A DNA stretch of 64,000 nt from Rhyzopertha dominica (Eukaryota; Arthropoda; Insecta; Coleoptera; Bostrichidae): the NCBI GenBank assembly GCA_025024175.1, contig QCXZ01000003.1:62328023-62392022 (forward strand). Direction: 5' to 3'. Positions 57,584 through 64,000 of this stretch are shown one piece after another. Within the stretch, counting starts at the first letter, position 1. The number at the start of each line of letters is the position of its first letter. The notes under the pieces are model-generated. The model was not told where the DNA came from. It made no database searches and saw only the letters and a list, made by a program, of their open reading frames with translations. The position numbers and the translations under genes were made by a program.

Positions 57584-59279
57584 TAATAATAATAATAATA
57601 AAAAGGGAAAAACAAGATAGAAGGGCAATAACCAAATTGGAGAAGAAAGCACATAAATTTGAAGTAACGAAAAGAAAGGATGTATTACTGTGCGTGATCA
57701 GGGAATGGCAAGTAAAGACTTTTTGTAGGCAACTTTAAAGTTACTAATTGTTTTAGATTTTAGATTATAAGGAACGGAGTTATATAAAATAGTGATAATA
57801 TAAGAGAAAGACCTTTTGAAGAAACTGTGTCTGTGTAAAGGAATCGATAATATATCCTTTCGACGAACATTCACATTAAGTACATCCGTTCTGAATTCGA
57901 TGTTTGGTAAAGGTATGGCGGTGTTTTGTACAGAATAATCTTATGATACAAGCAAACATAGTGAAATACCCGTCCTGTCGCCATATTCAACCATGGTATT
58001 ACTTTAAGCTTGTGGGTAATATGTTGTCTTTTTCTAATACCGAAAATTAGGCGTAAGCAAGAATTTTGTACAACCTGTATTCTTCTACGGTCGAAGCATG
58101 GACCATAAACAGAATCAGCGTAATTATTTGGTGATAAAGCTAACGCATCACACAGATACATTTTTTGATTTGTATGCATTCATTTTGCATTTTTATGTTT
58201 AAACTAGCTGCTATATTGTTATACTCTTCGGAATCATTTTAGACTTAATAGGATTTATGGTCAACCAGTGCGCAGCGAAAGCCAGAGTACAGTTTATTTA
58301 AATCTGATAATAGCTCCTTCTTGAGATCGGTAACATTATCTTTAATAAAAGAGTACAGAATTTGCATATAAGTGAAATTCACCAAATTTTACAGCAGGAA
58401 CGATAACAGATGCATACAGGGTAAATAGTAGCGGTCCTAAGAATGACCCTTGGGGGATTCCACAGTGTACAATAGATGACTTTGAAAAGGTGTTTCCAAT
58501 TTTAACAATTTGGATCCTATTGGAGAAATAACTCTGAAATAGCCGCAATGCGTCTGGCCCCAAACCCAAGTGATGCAGAATAGCTAAAAGTAGTTCATGA
58601 CTAAGAGTATCAAACGCACTGGAAAAATCGAGGAGGACCAGCAGACACACCTGACCAGAATTCGTAGCTGTCATAATATTATCAGTAACATTAAGCAGTG
58701 CAGTTTCACAGCTATAACCTTTGCGAAAACCAGACTGTGTGGTAGATATAATTTTATAAGTTGTAAAAACAAATTCAAAGTTTGAGTTCGCTAATTTGGT
58801 ATTTAAGTATTGTTTAAACAAGGCAGGATCAGAAATGAAGTTTTTTGGAAGGATATTGATTATAACCATTAGGTGAAGTTAAATTATTTGATAAACTACG
58901 TGAATGATACTGGATACTGGTACCTAACAATTTGAGTTCAGCAAACAATTTAGATCTATTGGTAATCATACGAAACTAAGCTCTCTTTTCTAGTTTTATA
59001 GATTTGTTTACCAGATTTCTTAGTGACTGATAATAATTCCAATGTACCTGAGCCTTGGTTTTTTTTGAAGCGGATGAGGGCTTTATCACGTAGAGAAATC
59101 ATAAATTTTAGGTTGCTTGATAACCATGGAGAATTTACGTCTAACAATAGGAGCGTGAATATCGAGTATACGTAGTAATATCTCATTTAATAGGAGTATT
59201 TTGTTGTTAGCATTAGGAATATCATAAATTACAGCAAGATTAGTGTTGAAGTCTTGAAGGAAATTGTCTTGGTTGAAGC
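57584..59279 (-). mobile_element. 5'-truncated LINE nested in another LINE
   Basis: Its 3' tail is a (TAA)n run at 57584-57600 (plus-strand reading) and its 5' end is at about 59279, inside the endonuclease-RT linker. Tail orientation and truncation fit target-primed integration. The host LINE continues on both sides. Confidence 0.7.
57871..59279 (-). pseudogene. LINE RT of the nested element, broken
   Basis: Minus strand: linker VNSPWLSSNLKFMISLRDKA and SGKQIYKTRKES (59186-58956); RT with STTQSGFRKGYSCETALL, LLVLLDFSSAFDTLSHELLL (motif A) and HCGIPQGSFLGPLLFTLYAS (58800-58450); then FHLYANSVLFY, where the catalytic YADD has become YANS, so both aspartates are lost. The C-terminal piece (57871-58179) has MYLCDALALSPNNYADSVYG and RRIQVVQNSCLRLIFG. 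Frame breaks separate the pieces. The C-terminus matches the LINE at 32502-33056. Confidence 0.8.
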
Positions 59280-59420
59280 TTTCAAAACTGCGATACCACA
59301 CCCAGATCTTTCATCTGATGCACCCTGCCCATAACATTACCATCAAGTGTATAGTCATAAGTAATGTCCAAATCAATTCTAGAGAATGTCATGAACATCA
59401 ACTTGTCGTTTGCTTTCCAT

Positions 59421-60579
59421 CAGTGGCGGCTGGTGACAAATTCTATTGGGTCGGCAGTAAAAACTTTGGTCCACTCTAGTTAGTCAATATTATTTATTTA
59501 TAAATTAGTAAATAATTATGTATATACTCGTAGTTGTTGTTGTTTATTACTTGCTACTTCTGTAAATTTTCATATCGCCGCAAGTTAAAACGATAGTTCA
59601 TTTGGTAACAAATAGCCTAATCTGGTAACTAGCTTCATAATTTCAACGTTAAGCGTGCACCTGTACTGCACCGGAGAAGCCGATATATGTCGAGCCCAAT
59701 CCGAAGATGTATTTGGAAGTTCGGCAGACAGCATTAAGCGATTATATGGGTATTGGCGCTTACTTATTTTGTTATTTTCGTTTTGTTTGAAATTCTTCAA
59801 TGATTTCAGATTGACTAAATTTATAACATGTATTTAATTAATTCTGTTAAATGTTTGAAGGTATCTGCTTAAAATTGTTTATTTAAAAGGGTAGCTCTTA
59901 CAATAATCTTGGGAAAATGAAGAATTTCTTAGAACATTCGGGTAGTTTTTCGTGATTTCAGTATTGAACTATATATATAATTGTTGTTCAATGTACATGT
60001 CAAAATTAATTTTCGGAATCCGACGATTATGAATGCCGGGCCTCCTTTATTAACTTCAATAAAAACATATATATGTAAAATTAAATTATGATTATAAAAA
60101 AACTGTAAGCATGTAAAGGGTGTTAATCAGATAATTTGTAATACTCAGTAGAAAACAGAACTATAATTGGTTGATTAAAAAAAAACTTGAAATAATTGAA
60201 ATAAATGATGAAGTCCGTTTTAACGTTTTATGCTGTCTGCCGGCCCCAGGCATTGCAGAATCTCGATTTTCGCCTCAGGATTCAATATGCGCGCAGGGTT
60301 GCGTCTTTGTTCAGCTCATAGGAAAACGATGCTATTGCTTCCTTATACGATGCGGTCTGCCGACCCAGTGCTTGGATCACGGGCTTGGATGACAAACACA
60401 TACACGGCCCAGGCACGGTTGCCGAGTAGCGTAAATTTTTCGGGATAACCCGTAAAAATGTGATTTTGGCTAATTAATAATTTGATGGTAATGTAAACAA
60501 ATACGCACCAACTGTTTCAAGATATCTGAACATAATAAAACAAAATGTACATAAAAATACGAAAAGAAAATAATTTCTT
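59421..60579. other. No gene seen
   Basis: CAGTGGCGGCTGGTGACAAA at about 59423 looks like a hAT tip, but no partner was found. A GC-richer patch 60230-60460 has two short overlapping frames without motifs. Confidence 0.4.
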
Positions 60580-61130
60580 CGATCAAAATTCTGCTTTCCA
60601 TAGCATTCGATGCAGGCTGTATAAATGAGCATAGATTCGTAGCAGTTGACCTGCCTTGCACAAAACATTGCCGACTATCACTAATTATACTTCATGCATG
60701 AGAGTATGACTTAAAAGCTAGAATAGAATCTAAATTTTTTGTGAAATTACAAATAAGCGCGACATAACTACGACAACTATTCTTAAATACTGGTGTTACA
60801 TGGGCAACTTTCCAACATTATAAACATGACAAAGAGGTTGGCACAAACAGGATAAACAATCTTTTATAGGAAATGCTGGAAAACGATCGGGTCCAGCAGT
60901 GAAATTGGTTTTCAGTTTTTTTCACAGATGCATAAATATCACTTTCACTTATCACAAAATTGTGCAAGATCACTGGTGTATCATAAATGTCTTTACAGTA
61001 AGTTGTAGCATTATCAGAAACAATTACAAAAACAGAACCAAAATCTCCACGAATCCATTCACAATAGATTGCGTTTCTGGTAATTTCTGCTCTCGAAAAA
61101 ACATATTTCCGGGAATGTTTGTGTTGTTTC
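60580..61130 (-). pseudogene. LINE RT N-terminal fragment
   Basis: The minus strand at about 60660 reads RQVN/QGRSTATNLCSFI, matching the QHGFxxGRSTxTNL block ahead of RT motif A (compare QHGFVPGRSTSTNLCEF at 42.3 kb). Upstream, RC of 60770-60900 gives fragments such as CHVYNVGKLPM that fit the preceding linker. Frames are broken and the catalytic region is absent. Confidence 0.55.
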
Positions 61131-61184
61131 TTCTCATAATTCCACAGATTTTTGGGTTCACTACGGGTATTTTACATCTCGCTG

Positions 61185-61305
61185 TGGTACTGAGGAATAT
61201 TAACCAATTCTATGCCATGCTGTCTGCATTAGACCTAAACTACACTCATGAACTGTAATGACAGCTAGTTGGTGCAGACAGCAGAGCATAGACGTGCATT
61301 TTTAA
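61185..61305 (+). repeat. Hammerhead repeat fragment, copy 4
   Basis: Matches only the ribozyme half of the 351-bp unit, in the orientation of copy 3, from TTCTATGCCATGCTGTCTGC to CATAGACGTGCATTTTTA. The outer inverted repeat is still visible. Confidence 0.7.
61238..61270 (+). ncRNA. Degenerate hammerhead ribozyme, copy 4
   Basis: AACTACA, then CTCATGA (core G changed to C), stem II CTGT-AATG-ACAG, then the GAAA and stem III are deleted before AGTTGG. Inactive relic. Confidence 0.6.
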
Positions 61306-62394
61306 TTTACTGTATACCCCAAAATTGAGCGCTTTTTCAGAACAGAAGGCCTATTTTTGTTTAGCTAATAAAAAGCACATTTTAAAATGTAACGAGCAAT
61401 TGTAAATCGTAGCTGGTTTGCGGAATGATCGAAGCTGCTGAAAGCGACTGCAAACATACACAATACGCATTATACTGCCATGTTATTGCCATTGGCTTTC
61501 ATCCAAATAAATAAAAGGCTTATACAGCAGAAACAGAAAATAAAGGCAACATACGATTACCATTGCACATAACATTACCGACTATGTTGTTTCCTTTTTA
61601 GAGTCGGCATGGCGTTCATACACCGTTTCGGGCCGTTACACCGCTTTTCAAACTTATTGGATATTTAGCTCAAACGACCCATTAAATTTCTTCAAATAAG
61701 CTTCGAACGCAGGATCGCAACGAGAACTAACCGCTAAAGAACTGATCCTGAATTATGGGCGCGATTAGAAGATTAATTTATGCCCATTACGGTTTATGGC
61801 CCTGCATAATTGAGCTCTCTGCTTCCTCCATTATGCGCTATACGTCGCTGGGTAGACCGCTGAAAGATTTAGACGTAAGACAACATGGTCCTTAATGCTT
61901 AAATCTAGACATTGAAAAGCTCGTAACGCTACAAGAGGTTTTCGTCTTGACATTAAGCCTCTTGGTTCTGGTGCGGAAAATATAGCAAAAAATAACGTGA
62001 TTTTCAGGTTTGCCTCTGAACGGATGAGCGATACGTCAAAGTATCTCAGAATTCCTTCAAGGAGATTTGTGTTGGTCGCTGATGGGTAATGTGCTTGTTG
62101 CAGAGAAAAATTTGTCAGCTTTAAAAATTTTAAATGTACACAGCGAACGGTTGTTTTTCATCTTAAAATTAAAACTAAATACTAGAGTATTGCATTAGTT
62201 ACGTGGTTACGGCATTATAATGACACAGGTAAACTTTAGTTTTATTACCTTGTGAAACCTGTATTTTATTCTTCTACTTTATTATCATAATTAGGTCTCT
62301 GGGAGAAACACTGTTCAACTATATAAAATGTTTTACTTGCAAAGAAAAGCAGTTGATAATTATAAATACTGTTCGGTTTTGGTACCACAAGGAT
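61306..62394. other. No gene seen; GC-richer block at 61580-62080
   Basis: No coding motif. Between 61740 and 61830 the strings GATTAGAAGATTAATTTATG, CCATTACGG and TTTATGGCC resemble homeodomain binding sites in a cluster. A regulatory role is conjecture. Confidence 0.35.
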
Positions 62395-63833
62395 CATGGG
62401 CGTACCCAGCTTTTGGTCTAGGGGGGAGGTGGCAAAGCAGGAACGTCCTGTAGAGTATAATTCAACATAAATAGAAATAATAAATGTTTATACGATATAG
62501 GTACTTGAGTAATTAATGAAGTATTTATTCCATGAATAATCTTCGTGGATTTTCTGCAAGGCGATTTAAAACATCTTCTGTGAAATAAAGACCCAAATTA
62601 TTTATATGTTTTGTATGTACACTGATCATACAAAGCCCCTTTATTACTAATTCAGTTATTGATAAGCTCAGTTAGGTGAGGCGCATTCAGTTGCATCGCT
62701 GTCGCGTTTAACAAAAAATGAGTTGATACATTTTATTTGTGAGAATAAAGATCCGTGATCCACATAATGTATAATGATATCATACGAAGTACCAAAGGAA
62801 CATACATTTCACCTTAAAAGTTCTACTAATAGGAGCACGATTTCTGATTCACAATTAACACATATCAAAGACTAATGCATTAACCGATGCGCTTTTAGTA
62901 CAGTTTCAACTTCCCACACCAGAAGCTTTAGAAATTTAAGCTAGGAGTTCATATGTATAGGTGTTAAAGATACAATTGTAGTAATTTTTACTCCCCAGGG
63001 AAAGAGACTCGATGGATAACTAACATTATTAAAACTTGGAATGACAAATGCCTCAGCATCATGCGTCAAGCAAACCTTCTTAGATCGCCAGTGCATTGCT
63101 CTCAAAAATTAACCGACTACTTAATATTTTAACCAAATTCGGCTTCATTTAAATAAACTGAAATATATTTAATTGCATTTTTAACAACACCGGGTTTTAA
63201 TTCGTGCTGATAATACTTTTACTGGATTCCTAAAACTTATATTAAATAAACTGACTTTCATAAACGTGAATTTGGAAGGATTTTTAGTTTTTTTTGTTTT
63301 TTTTGTATTAATTGTTAAAATGTAATGTGAATTTAGAAATTTGGTACAAAAGTTAGAGTTATCATCGAATATATGACAAATTCTGATGTGATTCCATATA
63401 ACAGTAGTTAGTTGAACAATCTTTATAGGAAAAGGTAGAAGAGCTGAACTAAACAGAAATAGTGTTATGACTCATCCTGATTAAAATAGTCTTTTAAAGC
63501 TATATCCGCCCTAAGACCACGATCCGTTACAACAAGAATGTTGCAATTACAGCTTCAAAACGCAAATGGCACTGATTAAGCTTGGAAACCATTTGTAAAC
63601 GACTTATTAGAGAAGGTCATTTGCAAGGGTCAAATATGACGTCTGGATGAAAATTGTGAAATACACTTGCCTATAAATTTTACTGTATTTGCAATTTTGT
63701 AAATAAGACAATTTTTTGGTGTACACACATAATTAACCAGCTAAATGTATGGGAAATTGGAAGGGCCCAGAGTTGGCAACCCAAGTCCAGGGGGGGCAGC
63801 TGCCCTCCCTTGTCCCCCTTCGGTACGTCCTTG
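62395..63833. mobile_element. hAT-type element copy, subfamily 2
   Basis: The left tip CATGGGCGTACCCAGCTTTT and the right tip TTCGGTACGTCCTTG (degenerate) bracket 1439 bp. The interior is the inverted near-copy of 55141-56438. Flanking 8-mers (ACAAGGAT, GCTACAGG) do not match, so the target duplication has decayed or the right end is rearranged. No transposase. Confidence 0.75.
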
Positions 63834-64000
63834 GCTACAGGTTCATAACGGTTACTCTTCAATTTTGAATTACATTCTTATTCAGAGATACAAGTAAGCA
63901 GAAAATATATCGATATATCTTTGTTTTAGCTACTTAAAATTTTAAATACATAAAATGCGGCTAATCTACCTACAAACGAAACTCTTCCATNCATTAAAAT

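Larger units (their letters stand above)
57167..59420 (-). pseudogene. LINE split by a nested LINE
   Basis: Minus strand. The upstream part (59280-59420) reads MTFSRIDLDITYDYTLDG and RVHQMKDLGVV, the region after the RT catalytic site. The downstream part (57167-57583) reads YRNTSSF, MDTLLSLYYAYVRSKLEYC and, in another frame, LTTLKARRTF. Together they give the thumb and C-terminal region of one LINE interrupted by another (57584-59279). Only about 20 residues are missing at the junction. Related to the element at 39617-42720. Confidence 0.7.

Noticed and set aside
1..64000. CRISPR arrays, operons or bacterial promoters
   Set aside because: No regularly spaced repeats and no prokaryotic gene organisation; all coding remnants are of eukaryotic mobile elements.

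Overview
This looks like a transposon-rich, gene-poor stretch of an arthropod nuclear genome, most likely an insect. The sequence is AT-rich. Long stretches have no conserved coding potential, and almost every recognisable protein fragment belongs to a mobile element: Penelope-like elements (PLEs), non-LTR retrotransposons, Tc1/mariner elements, hAT elements, a THAP-domain element, a Mutator-like transposase remnant and an LTR retrotransposon remnant. I found no intact host gene. The only long intact reading frame is a mariner transposase at 26083-27162. The species cannot be named from this sequence. Isolated N bases mark ambiguous positions.

The most interesting element is a dispersed repeat of about 351 bp. 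It carries a well-formed type I hammerhead ribozyme (HHR) on the minus strand at 34327-34375 (unit 34289-34654) and again at 3150-3198 (unit 2917-3259). Decayed relatives lie at 25910-27640, around 30500 and at 61185-61305. The two best copies are circular permutations of one monomer. Two copies exceed one unit length and carry terminally redundant ends. This is the organisation expected of a retrozyme: a small non-coding retroelement spread through self-cleaved, probably circular RNA. The best copy sits inside an inverted end of a PLE, and the window holds four different PLE families whose own ends carry HHR-like cores of varying quality. PLEs are candidate providers of reverse transcriptase for such RNAs.

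Layout. 0-1.1 kb: tail-to-tail foldback of PLE family 1. 2.8-3.6 kb: hammerhead unit and hAT end. 5.2-6.3 kb: PLE family 4. 7.46-7.84 kb: palindrome with a tRNA-like arm. 13.3-14.4 kb: decayed DD41D element. 22.0-24.2 kb: hAT copy carrying a solo LTR. 24.6-25.7 kb: LTR and LINE scraps. 25.9-27.6 kb: hammerhead repeat split by an intact mariner. 28.3-29.9 kb: DD41D element with one frameshift. 30.6-32.1 kb: PLE family 1. 34.2-36.9 kb: PLE family 2 with the hammerhead unit inside. 37.2-42.7 kb: nested LINEs with a hAT insertion. 42.9-44.7 kb: hAT copy with a perfect 8-bp target duplication. 46-47 kb: Mutator-like relic. 47.4-48.5 kb: PLE family 3. 48.9-49.8 kb: LINE. 50.5-51.5 kb: THAP element. 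55.1-56.4 kb and 62.4-63.8 kb: inverted hAT copies. 57.2-59.4 kb: nested LINEs. 60.6-61.3 kb: LINE and hammerhead relic.

Between these lie AT-rich stretches in which I see no gene. Several GC-richer islands (for example 12.84-13.23, 21.27-21.96, 49.9-50.34 and 61.58-62.08 kb) have no coding signal. They could be non-coding regulatory sequence, but that is only a guess from composition and short motifs.
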